A DNA stretch of 64,000 bases from Lycorma delicatula. Its lineage: Eukaryota; Arthropoda; Insecta; Hemiptera; Fulgoridae. The stretch covers positions 308,654,147-308,718,146 of the forward strand of contig NC_134455.1 of the NCBI RefSeq assembly GCF_047948215.1, in the 5' to 3' direction. Below the pieces are notes generated by a model that was not told the DNA's origin, did not search any database, and was given only the letters and a program-made list of their open reading frames with translations. The first letter of the stretch is position 1; each line of letters starts with the position of its first letter. Of this stretch, positions 48,551 through 60,216 are shown piece by piece. Made by a program: the position numbers and the translations under genes.

Positions 48551-50159
48551 CTATTCAAAATTATTAATCTAAAGTGATGAATAAATCATCTAAAAATAAA
48601 ATAAACTTTCCTATTTTTTAAGTACAAAACTCGGTTCCAGATCCATTACAGATGTAGAATAACAACAGCGTAGACAGCAGACTACAATATTTTTTTCTTA
48701 TACTAGATCCTTTTATAATAAATATTTAACCATTCTATTTAATCAGAAGGCTTTATACAAATTGTAATTTTAAAAAAGTATGATGAATGAAACATTCTCT
48801 TTAATTTCTATGAAACTGATTCACATTAGATAAAAGAAAGTAAAACAATAAAAAAAAATTGGTTGATTAATAAAACAACTGCTTAAGCATTTATTTTATC
48901 ATTCTATTTTATATCTAATATAGTATTTCCTTATTGTGCAATATATGTTAACTTTTTTCACCCACACAACAAATCTTTTACAATTACTGATAATAGTTTT
49001 TGAGGAAATAACTTTCTATAGTTTTTATTTACTGAGAAAACTTAAAAAATTAAAAAAAAAAAAAAAAATTACAAATGTTTCAAGTATAAAGAAGTGTAAA
49101 ATTTATTGAAATATAGTAATAACGTCACTAAGATCATGATAATGTAATGAACAGAAAAAATGTAATCAAAGAAAAGCAATTATTCAATAAATAATTATCA
49201 TTTTTAAAGTAGAATTTTAGCATAAATGTAACTTAATTTTAAAATAATCAAAATCAATAAATGAGTAAATGCAATATACATTACCTTATCGACGGATAAA
49301 ACAATATTTTTTGTATTAAATTTAAGCAATTAATCAATTATGTTAAATAAATATAAAATTATATTTAATATAAATAATAAATAATAGAAATTAATTTGAA
49401 AAAAATCCATATTAATTTAAACATCATCTAAATAACAAAAAGTATTATTTCCATGTTGTTTTCCGCATTAAGTTAAAATTAATAGGCAACAAAATTGAAT
49501 ATTATAATGCAATATAATACTTTGTAATGTAATATTAAAAAATGTAAAATTGATACATAAAAAATATAGGCATTAAGTTATAATTATGTTTATTTCACTT
49601 ACCAGTACAAAAAAAAGGAAACACACTAGCTTAGTTTGTGTAACACTAAAATGTTGGTACCAGGCAATAAAGAAATACACTGCGTATCTCTAAGTTATGA
49701 TTCTTGACATAATGATAAGACACCTGATAACTCTTAATTGTACTGAAGTAGGTAGTGTAAAGTTTTAAAGACTACTAAAAATTCAAATCCACTTAAAAAA
49801 ATTAAGTTACTATTGAAGAATTATGTTTATTCAGTATTTCACTTATCATACATAAAAGAATATGGCAGGTAATATTTTAAAATGATAAACAGTTCCCTTT
49901 CAAATCTTTCTTCCTGAGGACTTTTCAAAGCTAATTAGCAGTATTTTCTTCAGTGAAATTAACTCCATTTTCATTAAATTTTTTAATAACTTTATTTAAT
50001 TGTAATTTATTTTTGTTAAAAGTGGAATTTACAGTAGCAGATATCTAAATTTCTCTGCTAGGATCAACTGAATGGATACATATCAAGTATACAAACTCAG
50101 TCTGATTAGCCCTGAGGCAGTGTTATTTGCTAAGCTTACAAAAATGCATTAGTAAGTCT
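48551..50159. other. AT-rich spacer with a possible non-coding first exon edge
   Basis: No gene seen. On the minus strand a perfect donor, CTG|GTAAGTG, occurs at 49603/49602; it could end the non-coding first exon of the LRR gene, giving an intron of about 4.4 kb. This is only a candidate. Confidence 0.35.
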
Positions 50160-50505
50160 ACGAAGGGGTTCCACAGAGCTTTGTATTGGGTCCGCTTCTG
50201 CGGAACCTCTCGTATGGGGGTCAGCTGAATCTTGAATTGGAGGAGGACGCCCAAATAGTGGCGTATGCTTATGACCTTATGGTGCTGGTCTCAGCCAGAA
50301 TGGAGGACGAAGTGGTTGAGGTCGCCAATAGTGCGGTGGTAATAAATAGTGGCTGGTTTTCAGAATGCCACAAGAGATTAGCCCCACATAAAACATTATG
50401 TATGCTGATGGTAGGCAGAAGGTGCCTTCGTGAAATGGCGATCCAGGTAGATGGAGTTCGAGTCAACCCGTCGAGGAGTATTACACATTTTTTTAACGTT
50501 TAAAA
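50160..50505 (+). pseudogene. LINE reverse transcriptase fragment
   Basis: Plus-strand GVPQSFVLGPLLRNLSYGG, then AQIVAYAYDLMVLVSAR and LAPHKTLCMLMVGRR, ending VDGVRVNPSRSITHF. This is the finger-palm part of an R1/Jockey-type reverse transcriptase: GVPQGSVLGPLLW, the YADD catalytic box and the KT-xx-LMVGRR block. The box is YAYD here, so the first catalytic Asp has been lost. The frame is open for 105 codons but both neighbours are missing, so it is an isolated dead fragment. Its base composition is much more GC-rich than the flanks, suggesting a relatively young insertion. Confidence 0.88.
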
Positions 50506-51624
50506 TTACTGGCACTCCTTTACAGTGAAATAAAGGACATAAGTTTTAAGATATTAATTACTCCAATAACCAAGATAATAGCCAAACAAAAGACTGAAGT
50601 AATTATTAAAGTAATTATGGATTAAAATACTATTTCACACATGTTTATGCTAAAACAGCAATAAATAAAATAAATATAAAATTTGGTCATAGAATTTTGA
50701 ATCGACTAACAACCACTTTCACATTTAAAAAACGAATCAAACATACACAACAAAAATCATTGCTGCTTGTAATTTCATTAATAACAATCCACTATCATCT
50801 AATAAATATACACATAAACAATTACAAAAATTAAATCATATAGCATTTCTCTTTGCAGTGTTTTGAATTATTTTGATAATTTTTATATTATTTTTATTAA
50901 ACATATTTAAGGACAATGTCTGCTTTAAAATATTTTTTTTTTATTACCAATGAATGATTAACTAATGGTCTTAATTTTTATTTCTATAAAAAAATCAATA
51001 AAATATCTAGTTTAAGTGAATGACTGATAATATAATATCTATTTATTTTTTATTAGAAAGTCTTAGTTTGTCTTAGTCAGATTTCATATTAATAAAAACT
51101 GCATGTTTTTTAAAAGTATGCAGACAAACTCTAAAAAACATGCAATATCCTAATTCATCAGCTGTTCAGAGAATTATAAAAATGTTTATTTTACTGAGTT
51201 AACAATAACAACTTTAAAGAAGTTATAAAATAAATTTAACATGATGTAGGATAGAAGATTGGAAAAATAAGTTCCTTAGACTGTATTAAATGAGTTATGA
51301 TTCAGATGGGTGATAACTAATAATAGAAAAATATTGCTAAGAGGGAAGATATCATGAAAAGAATGCTGTACTTAAAACCCATCAGAAAATTTAAAAAAGA
51401 GAGTGAGGGAGAGAGAAATGTATGATGTATATCATGAAAAATATGTTTTAACTTCACATTCAACAAAAAGAAAATAATTTTTTTGGACCAAAGCAGTGGG
51501 GGATAACACACACCAATTTCAGTGATGGACAAAAAAAAAGTTTAATGTTTAATTCACCGTATTCGTCACTTACATTTCTGAGGTTGTCCGGGAAAAAAAT
51601 CCTGTGTGTGGAGAAAATGTATTT
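50506..51624. other. AT-rich spacer, no gene seen
   Basis: Chance open frame 51317-51532 (-). Nothing recognisable. Confidence 0.5.
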
Positions 51625-53081
51625 TCAAAGAGATATTACATTCCATAGCTGTGTATGAAGTTGATTAACAATATTGTGGTAATTGTCAGATTTTTGTTTG
51701 TCGAGAAAATTTTTGCCAACGTCTTTAAATGAAGACCAAGCTGCACTTTCTACATTATTTAACATTGAGTTAAATACATCATCTTTGACCAACTCTCTTA
51801 TTTGAAGACCAACAAATATTCCTTCTTTAATTTTTCCTTCACTTACATTTAGAAATTTCTGCCTGAAGTACATAAATCCGGGACTATCCTTCATTGCTTT
51901 TACAAAATTTTTCATTAGTCCTAGCTTGATATGGCAAGGGGGTCAAAATATTTTTTTGGGTTCAACTAAAGGCTCATAAATAATATATTTCCCATTTGGA
52001 GTTAAGTTGTCTCATTTCTTCTACTATTTGGTAACTTATCCCTAGCTCGTCTAATCCCTATTTGTTTATCCCTAGCTCATCTGTCCCATTCACAAAGAAA
52101 ACACATGGTACTTAGTATAGCCTAACTGCAAGTCTAACAAAATAGCTATAACTTTCAAATCATGCCACGTATGTTCTGGCTATGTTTTTTATAATTTATT
52201 TTTTCAAGAATGTCTTTCATTACATCACATGTCTCTTTCAACTTAATACCATAAGTGATTGGTATCAAAGGATATTTGTTACCGTTGTAGTAGAACCACT
52301 TTTAGACTGTACTTGGACGATTCTATGAAAAAGTGCCAGTCCTCAAGTTTATCAACTTGTCATAAGTGCAAATTAACCTCATCAATATTTGTGCAATAAA
52401 CCAAATTATTTTCATCAATAAACTGTTGAGAAAGTTCTTTTTCTCGGCTTTGAAAGCCTAAAATTTTTGTATTTTTTTAAGTAAATTCCAATCTTGCATT
52501 CTTAATCCTAACAGTTCAGCTTGATTTTTTGATAAGTTTAAATCCCTAACCAAGTCATTTAATTCACCTTGTGATATAAGATGTGGCTTATTGGAAGATA
52601 ATTCAAAATCAAAATCATTGTCTTCTCAGTACTGCCTGATTCTTAATCGCTGCTTTTGATATATACATTAAAAGGTGGCTCAGGGACTGGAATAATTTCA
52701 CTGTGAGGTACATACAGGCCTGGTTGCAGATTGCAAAGAAGGATATTTTACAGCATGTTTAGATGTTTTAGATATTGCAGACACACTTGTTAAACAAAAG
52801 TAGCAATAGGTTACATGATTCTTTGGTTCACACCAAACCATACGTACACCAAATGGCAAAGCCTTCCGTGTACCTTTCAGCCATCCTCTTAAATACACAG
52901 AACAATTAGTGTATACTATATGTTGGGCCCACGTCAAATGCTCATCACCAATTTTACACTGAATGTACAAATGATATGCTTTTTTAATTAAAGGTGTAAT
53001 GTTTTTTCTATTTGATTTTATGGTAAACTCACCACATACGTAACAAAATGCACCCACATCATTTACACAATTTCGATACAT
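51625..53081 (-). pseudogene. Relic of a multicopy arthropod gene family, function unknown
   Basis: Minus-strand frames from 53081 down: AFCYVCGEFTIKSNRKNITP, then KIGDEHLTWAQHIVYTNC, LPFGVRMVWCEPKNHVTYCY and FCLT, giving paired cysteines (CYVC, YTNC, CYFC) like a zinc-binding module. After a gap come DLNLSKNQAELLGLRMQDWN (about 52480-52540), NGNKYPLIPITYGIKLKET (about 52210-52270), a MCFLCEWDR-like block (about 52080-52110), EPLVEPKKIF (about 51950) and MKNFVKAMKDSPGFMYFRQK, KIKEGIFVGLQIRELVKDD, NYHNIVNQLHTQLW (51625-51915). I recognise the series as a family present in many copies in arthropod genomes, possibly transposon-linked, with no known function. Stops and frameshifts disrupt this copy. 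Confidence 0.65.
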
Positions 53082-53429
53082 TATGACACTGCACTGTTAA
53101 CAAACTTAAGACAGCAATAAGACTGAACAAAATTAATTCATTCCTAAATCCAGTGCTTAATACAAACAACACAGCTGTATTTTCAGCTACATGCTTTGAC
53201 CTGCACAGACATGATAAGAAAGATTCTGAGTTCATATTCGTTTTCAGCATCAAAAAACAGATTAAAATCATGTATTGCTGTATTTGTTAGGAAACAAAAT
53301 TTTTTTATCAGTGTTTTCAACAGTGAAAATACCTAGTAGCTATTATAATTCTTGCATTTGGAAAAAAAACAGATGTGTTCCTAATGCCTTACTAAATGAA
53401 CTACTAGCTTAAAAATAGAAACATGAAAA

Positions 53430-53700
53430 TATGAATCAGTTGGACTTTCAAAAATGGACTACAGACAAATTATCAACCAAATAGCAGGGCTTGACGATGC
53501 ACCGTACCATTGTGTAAATGTGAAAAAATTCCAACTATGGAGACCCATAAAGTAAAAATGCAGGAGTGACTAAAAAACAAAGATATTTCTTTTGAAAAAA
53601 GATAAACCTGAAACAAAATAGTTATTCACTACAGATGAAATTAAAACAAGAAAAGCAAGAACAAAAATGTTTTACAAAAAAAACAGCAAGTGAATATCAA
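53430..53700 (+). pseudogene. DDE_3 transposase fragment
   Basis: Plus-strand LDDAPYHCVNVKK (about 53490-53530) resembles DNAPYHxVQxxK around a catalytic Asp. METHKVKMQE, a stop and LKNKDISFEK follow (53539-53600), matching the RKAEM-xWLxxKNIxF block, then TDEIKTRKA. Same general type as the relic at 4940-6450, in the opposite orientation. The rest of the gene is missing. Confidence 0.7.
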
Positions 53701-54080
53701 TGCTATCTGAAGAAATAGTTATCTTTTTATTTAAAACACAAAAAACAAAGAAATACTTTAGTTTATATTTTATCAGAATAAAAAAGTTACTTTATCTAAC
53801 AGTTAAAAGAGTATTGGATTTCTTTTGTTTAAATTTCATTTCTTATCTTCTGTTAAAATAAAAACAACTGAGAGTAAAATTGGGTGCAGTAAATCAGCTA
53901 ATTTTTAAATTATGAAAGTAATATAAAATTTTTAATTACTTATATTTGCTGAATTTTATGGGTAGTGGTTAAATTACTTTTATTTGTAATTATTTTTAAA
54001 GAAGCACAATAATTTTGTTACTTTAGAAAATATCAACAGAAAAGATTTAATTCAGCCTTGAGGTACACCAAATTCTAACA
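53701..54080. other. AT-rich spacer, no gene seen
   Basis: Nothing recognisable. Confidence 0.5.
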
Positions 54081-54413
54081 GAGAACAGGAAAGAAACCCA
54101 CAGGGTTGTTCTAGTAGAGAATGCATCTTCCCAAATCAGCTGATTTGGAAGTTGAAAGTTCCAGCATTCAAGTCCTAGTATATTCAGTTATTTTTACATG
54201 GATTTGAATACAAGATCATGGATACTGGTGTTCTTTGGTGGTTGGGTTTCAATTAACTATACATCTTAGGAATGGTCGAACTGAGACTGTACAAGACTAG
54301 ACTTCATTTACACTCATACATATCATCCTCATTCATCCACTGAAGTATTATCTGAATGGTACTTACCGAAGGCTAAACAGGAAAAAGAAAGAAAGACGAG
54401 AACAGGAAAGAAA
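54081..54413 (+). mobile_element. tRNA-derived SINE, family 1, with 16-bp target duplication
   Basis: The body (54097-54397) is bracketed by perfect copies of GAGAACAGGAAAGAAA (54081-54096 and 54398-54413). The head has an A-box-like TTGTTCTAGTAGAG and a good B box, GCATTCAAGTCC, the latter after a short inverted sequence AAATCAGCTGATTT. The tail ends in an A-rich GGAAAAAGAAAGAAAG. These are the marks of LINE-driven retrotransposition of a polymerase III transcript. The copy at 16013-16290 is an older relative. Confidence 0.92.
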
Positions 54414-54884
54414 ATTTGAAAAAGCAGCATCCATATTTTTTCAAAGTCCATTTTTTTTTTAAATGTTCCATTATTTTTTTTTTCAAAGTCCATAGTTTTC
54501 CAAAATTATAAATAAAACTAATTATATTTAGCGCCTAGAAATAATTACCCAAGGAAGTGTACAGAATACCATATCTTAACTTCTAATACAGGCTACCTGT
54601 TATAAACTGGTGGGGATAAGATTTGACTGTACAGTGGGAACAAGAGCTATCATAAATGATTTTCCAAAAAGGATGTTTTTTATAAACATACAAATTAATT
54701 GTTAAATGATTTCATAGGTGTATTAATTCATTTAAAATTATTTTTATAATAGTTTTTCATATATTATTCCTACTCTATAATTGCTTAATCAACAACCTTG
54801 GTTGGAGATAGATGAATATGAATCATTCATAAATAAACAATCCAGTTTATTTCTAGTACCAGTTTAATTGCAGTTTTACAAGGA
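54414..54884. other. AT-rich spacer, no gene seen
   Basis: Nothing recognisable. Confidence 0.5.
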
Positions 54885-55900
54885 ACATTCAGTAATTAAA
54901 GAGACAGAAAAATTGTGTATTTTACAAAATGAGACTTTTTACTACTTCTCAACATAATCCCCATCAATATTAATACATTTGTCCCAACGATGAACTAGTT
55001 TTTTTATACCTGATGCAAAGAAGTCTTTTGTCTTGTTGTTTGATCCACTTTCCCACAAATTCTTTGACCTGCTCGTTGTTGCTGAACTTTTTTCCATGTA
55101 TTGCCTCCTTGAGTGGACCAAACAAATGAAAATCCGAGGGACCAAATCTGAACAGTAGGGAGGATGTGATATTATCTCCCAACCCATTTTTCCAATGGCT
55201 TGTTGGGTTAGCTGGATGGTGTGAGGGTGAGCATTGTCGTGTAGTAATATCACGCCTTTTCTTTGAGATCCGTAATGGTTTTCTATCATTGCTGGCTTTA
55301 CTTTTTTCATCAGCATGTCTGAGTAGTAGACACTGTTTATTGTACACTGATTTTCCAAATAATCACAAAAGATTGGGCATCCCAAAAGACAGCCAACATG
55401 ACTTTTCTTGCTGATACTTGCATTCTGAATTTCTTTTGGACAGGTGAGCTGGTGAGCTTCCATTCCATGCTTTGTCTTTTGGACTCTGGTTCAAATTGGT
55501 GAACCTAAGTTTCATCACACATTAAAATCTTGTTTAGAAAAGGGTCACCTTCCCTTTCATAGCATTCTTTCAAGTCTGTACACACTTTGAGTCTTGTTTC
55601 CTTGTGTTGTTGCACTAACTCTTTCAGGACCCACCTTGCATTTGTTTTGCTATACTTGAACTTGCTACTGATAATGTTATGAACTGTACCAACAGTTACT
55701 GCAACTATTTTTGTTATATGTTCAACTGTAATATGTCGGTCTTCGTGAATAATGTTGTCAATGCGGGTTTCAAATGAAGGAGTTGACACTTCAACTGGCT
55801 GGCCAGGACATTTCTCATCAGTCACTGAGGTTCAACTGTTTTTGAACTGAGCTTAATAGTTTCTATTGAATTACTATAGACTGTTAGACTAAAGAAGTTC
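54885..55900 (-). pseudogene. Mariner transposase, one end truncated
   Basis: From 55825 down on the minus strand: VTDEKCPGQPVEVSTPSF (linker), HITVEHITKIVAVTVGTVHN and NARWVLKELVQQHKETR (second helix-turn-helix), ILMCDET (first catalytic Asp, near 55510). A deletion or frameshift follows. Then TINSVYYSDMLMKKVKPAM, GVILLHDNAHPHTIQLTQQA (second Asp), ISHPPYCSDLVP, and in another frame FGPSDFHLFGPLKEAIHGKK (third Asp). The C-terminus is GIKKLVHRWDKCINIDGDYV. The left end near 54889 reads AGTAATTAAAGAGACAG, plausible for a terminal repeat; the matching right end and the first helix-turn-helix are missing. Two frames overlap at 54942-55463, showing a frameshift. The catalytic motifs are well kept, so this copy is younger than most here. 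Confidence 0.9.
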
Positions 55901-58900
55901 TGTCAGCTATCAAAAAAAATCTTCAATACTGCTAACAAGAAAAACATTTATAAAATTCTGCATTAACTCTTCAAATCAATTGTTTAATAACAAATATTTT
56001 CCTTTAAAAAACTGATAGAGTATCATGTACCTAAAGTTAATGGCATCTTAACTGACTTCAAATCAAGTAGACTCGTATAATAAAAATGAAATGCATAAAA
56101 TAAAAAAATAATAGGTACAAATAAAAATGTACACAAAATTTATTAACGGAATGAAGGTGTTATTTATAGGGATGATATTGCCTGCATTTCAGTGAGTTTG
56201 GCATGCTGATATGCACCATGCATTTATTTATCTCGGTGATGAAAAGACGGGGAAACCATTTTATTTCTCATTCTCCCTAATAAGAGAAAATGTAATTTTT
56301 GGAAATGACTGTTGATTCATGTCAGGTTACCTGCAACCATTATGGTTGTAGTGCTTAACATAGGTAATTAGACGTTATCTATAAGTAAACTATTTAATTA
56401 TAATGAACTGAAAATAAAATTAAAACAGCTGATTTAAATTCACCTTTTAAAGATGACAAAATTAACCTGAAAGATATTTGATGTAAAAAGAAACCTATGT
56501 ATGCAACTTTTATAATATCCATTAATTTTATATATATAAATTTAAGTAAATAAAATATGTAAATCATCCTTTGTCTATATTTCCAAAACCAATTTTAATA
56601 TGCTAACCAAAATCAGTGAGTTTCCAGAGTTTAATGAATACTGAAACACAATTAAATATGTTTCCATTACAAGACATTCATGTAAAATATTTTATTCAAA
56701 AAGCACTGCATTCTGCAAAATTATTCCTTTACACATAAAGCTACAGAAACATAGATCATTTGTTAATCTTAATACAGACTGTAAATTATGAATCTGACTT
56801 TATTTATGTAACTAACGTTTTCTAGTACCTCGTTAATTTCATTTTTAGAACATGGATTTTAGAAACAAAAACTGGACTGATCTCAAGTAACATTGATCAG
56901 GTGTCTGAAGTTCATTCATTAATGTGCTACAAATTATATCACTGAAATGTAGATGAGCTAATAGCCTGTTTTGTGGGATACTGTAATCAGGTAAAAAGAA
57001 AATCTGAAAACAGGTTTTTTTTATTTGTAATTTACTTATGATGCTTAACATAATTTAAAAGGTAGATTTTATTATAAATATATATTCTATCAGTACAAGG
57101 TGATTTGCATAGACTGCTTAATTAATTTTATTGTAAAGGAAACATCAGTTTAAATCAGCCAGTCATTTTCCACATCAGACCGGTTGTACTACAGTGTTCT
57201 TGATGACGATTTTAAAAAGTAAATGCTGAGTGCAGTGTCCTTCTCAGAATGTTTGAGATAGTAAGTACTAATTAGATAGATTAATTAATTTATTGCACAG
57301 AAAATTCATCCATTTAATTATTTTAATGGCTTAATTACTTAATGAATTGACTTTATTGAAATGACTTAATTTCAAATGACTTAATTGATTTTATTAAATG
57401 ACTTAATGAAATGACTTTATTGAAATTGTTTTCTTCTATATTCTTAAATGATATTAATTTATACACAAGTCATGTCACCAAATTTATCTGGGAAATATTC
57501 ACAGTAGTGTGTAAATCAGTTATTTTATTTTCTTAAAAAGGCATATACATTAGAAACCTAACAAGTGTAAATGTGGATAAAAAAGCACCTTTAAGAATTT
57601 TTTTGTACAAAATGCATCTACTGAGATTATTGATGTGTAAATGAACATTTCACCAAAAAAACCTTCAAAACAAAATCCATCTTATGAAACACAGCAATTA
57701 AACATAATTTCTGACAAATGATTTAACTTCAAGGAAACAAACCAATAAATAATTGCATTTAAACAATTAAATATAACAATACTTATTTCAAGGTTTCATG
57801 AAGATTTAAAAGTAGAAATAATAAAAAATATAAATAGTTGAGCTGAACTTAAAAACAGAATTACTTTCCTATATATATATAATCCTCCCTTTATTTTCTC
57901 AAGAGCAAGGTTTCACTGGATAATATATGATGTTTAATGAGTACATGTAAGTTATATTTGACATACACTGCACTCCAGCCAGCTGTCTGATAAAAGCACC
58001 TGTTTATTTCCTTATGATAAATTCAAATTTAACCTAGAATTAAACTCTGAATTGGTTCAAAGTACATAAGATCTTGTTTCATTGAAATATTTAAGAAACC
58101 AATGAATTATATGTTAATATTAAGCTATTTGATTGACATCAGATATAATATTGTAGTAATAATTACTTCCTTCTCGTTTGTTAATATTACAGTGAGTGAA
58201 GGAATATTGGTTTTCTTTTTACCAATGTACAAATATGTCACCAAAATTAAATAGCTTAACAGCACACAAAGTAACATAAATTTTATTCCTCCTACTTGCA
58301 AGTTATATTTTATTAATTTAACAACAGGTCTACTACAGCTTGTGCTTTAAATTCAATGATTAAAATTGAAAAAAAAAGAAATACACTTATTAGGTTTAGA
58401 TTTAAATCTATTAGCACATAAAGATCATACTTCACTCGAACAAAATTATTGAATACTCATTTTCCAATAGAATACTCATTGTTCTGATGGAGTTTAACAT
58501 CAATTAAACACTTAATTCATTCAGTAATCATTTTTAAAATTCACTGTGATAGTTAAAATTTTGAGGAGTATGTTTTAGTAATGGAATACAATAATTAATA
58601 AAGGTGGTATGAAATAAATAAAAAGAAATGAAAAAGTGTTCATAATATACAAAGGAATAGTGAAATCACAGATAGTATTCACAGAAACGTTTTTTTATGC
58701 AGTGTCTTTCTAAAGAATAAATTACAAAAAAAGGATGAAGTAATAAACACATCAAAAAGCAGGGCAACACAAGCCAGAATAGCTTTTATGTAAAAAAACA
58801 AAAGATTTTATCAAATACACTTAAAGAAAAGTACATAAATTCTAAAAGAAACCTAATTATAAAATTTATAGTTTTGTGGTATACATATATATATATATAT

Positions 58901-58984
58901 TACAATAATATAATGCAGTGAAAATTTTTTTCAGTTTTAAACTAATATTACAGAAAAAATTGATAGGTGGAGATTTAAGATATA
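55901..58984. other. 3-kb AT-rich stretch, no gene recognised
   Basis: Contains an irregular tandem repeat at 57325-57430. The open frame 56845-57051 (-) has no motif. Confidence 0.5.
57325..57430. repeat. Irregular tandem repeat of AATGACTTAATT-like units
   Basis: Variants of GACTTAAT and TGACTTTATTGAAATGA recur about seven times in 105 bases. Confidence 0.75.
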
Positions 58985-60216
58985 CCAGGTGTGTAAATAT
59001 GAAACTGGAATTTTTGTATTGAAAATTCACATTTATTGTATGAAAATGATAAAAAATATTTTATTCAAAATATTGTCCATCACTAACTATACATTTTCCT
59101 ATATCTCTGACAATTTACGCCAAAAATACTCTTTTGAGGCAAACCAGTTATCGAGCCATTTTTGTAAATTTTCTTAAGAAGTGCTGATCAGCAAGTGCAT
59201 GTCCCATCAATGCAAATAAACAATAGTCGGATAGAGCCAAGTCTGAAAAGTAAGCCGCATGCGAAAGTATTTCCCAACTGAATGCCTCATTCATTTCCTT
59301 GACCGGTTTCGTTGTATGTGATGGTGCATTATCATGAAGCAAAATCACATTGTGTTGCCTTTTTTGATATTCTGGTTGTTTTTCACATAATACTTGATTC
59401 AAATCGATCATTTGTTGTCGGTAGCATTCAGTATTAATGGTTTTGCCAGGTTTTAGCAGCTCATAATAGATCATACCCTTCTGATCCCACCAAAAAACAG
59501 AGTATTCATTGTCTTCTTTCTATAGCGATTTGGCCTTGAAATCGATGTCGATGCTTCACCTGGAGTTACCTATGATCTTTTACGCTTAGGATTCTTGAAA
59601 TACATCCACATTTCCTCACCTGCCACAATTTGATGGAGAAATGACTTTCTTTTGTAATTGACAAGCAGTATTTTAAAAGTGGTTTTATGATTTTCTTGCT
59701 GTCCTTCATTCAGTTCATGTGGAACCCATTTTCCCATCTTCTGGATCTTTCCCAAGCTTTCAAATGTATGGAGACAGCTTCTCATGTTACATTTAATTGA
59801 TCTGCGAGTTGTTGTTGCATTTGAGTGTCATCCTCATCCAACAATGCTTGCAATTCGCTGCAATTCAAACTTTTTCAGTGGTCTTCCACGTTCTTCGTTT
59901 CTCACATCAAAAATCACCACCTTTGAATTTTTTTTTTGCTCACTGTAAGCTTCGACAAGCATTCAATGTGATTCTGCAACAGTTTTCTAACAGAAAATCA
60001 ATGCTGTCCACAAATTGTAGTTTGTAGGTATAAAACTTGACATGTTCAATGCGATTTTAACCTATACTGTTGAATGAAATTTGTATTATTGTGAGCTGAA
60101 AATCTTCATCAGCTGTCAAAGAAAGAAAATGGTGCTAATGATGCGATTTGATGGTAACTACATTGACACCTAGGGTCATCTATGGGAAAATTATGGTTTC
60201 ATATTTACGCACCTGG
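58985..60216 (-). mobile_element. Full-length mariner element with terminal repeats
   Basis: Left end CCAGGTGTGTAAATATGAAA at 58985 and right end (inverse) CCAGGTGCGTAAATATGAAA ending at 60216 form terminal repeats of at least 20 bp with one mismatch; TA flanks both (58983-58984 and 60217-60218). At 1232 bp it is a complete mariner in length. It carries a disrupted transposase. Confidence 0.93.
59061..60043 (-). pseudogene. Mariner transposase pseudogene, near full length
   Basis: Starts MSSFIPTNYNLWTALIFC at 60043. A degraded first helix-turn-helix follows, then FDVRNEERGRPLKKFE, GKIQKMGKWVPHELNEGQQE (about 59690-59750), YKRKSFLHQIVAGEEMWMYF (about 59600-59660). There the usual GDEKW has become GEEMW, so the first catalytic Asp is Glu. 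NPKRKRS, a stop and TPGEASTSISRPN come next. VIYYELLKPGKTINTE follows a frameshift. NVILLHDNAPSHTTKPVKEM (about 59290-59345) has the second Asp, SHAAYFSDLALSDYCLFALM (about 59215-59275) the third. The C-terminus is LDNWFASKEYFWRKL and SDGQYFE with a stop at 59061-59063. Only a few lesions separate it from an open frame, but it is not functional as it stands. Confidence 0.9.

Noticed and set aside
50269..50466. 65-codon open frame on the minus strand
   Set aside because: Antisense to the reverse transcriptase fragment.
55166..55414. 82-codon open frame on the plus strand
   Set aside because: Antisense to the mariner transposase at 54885-55900.
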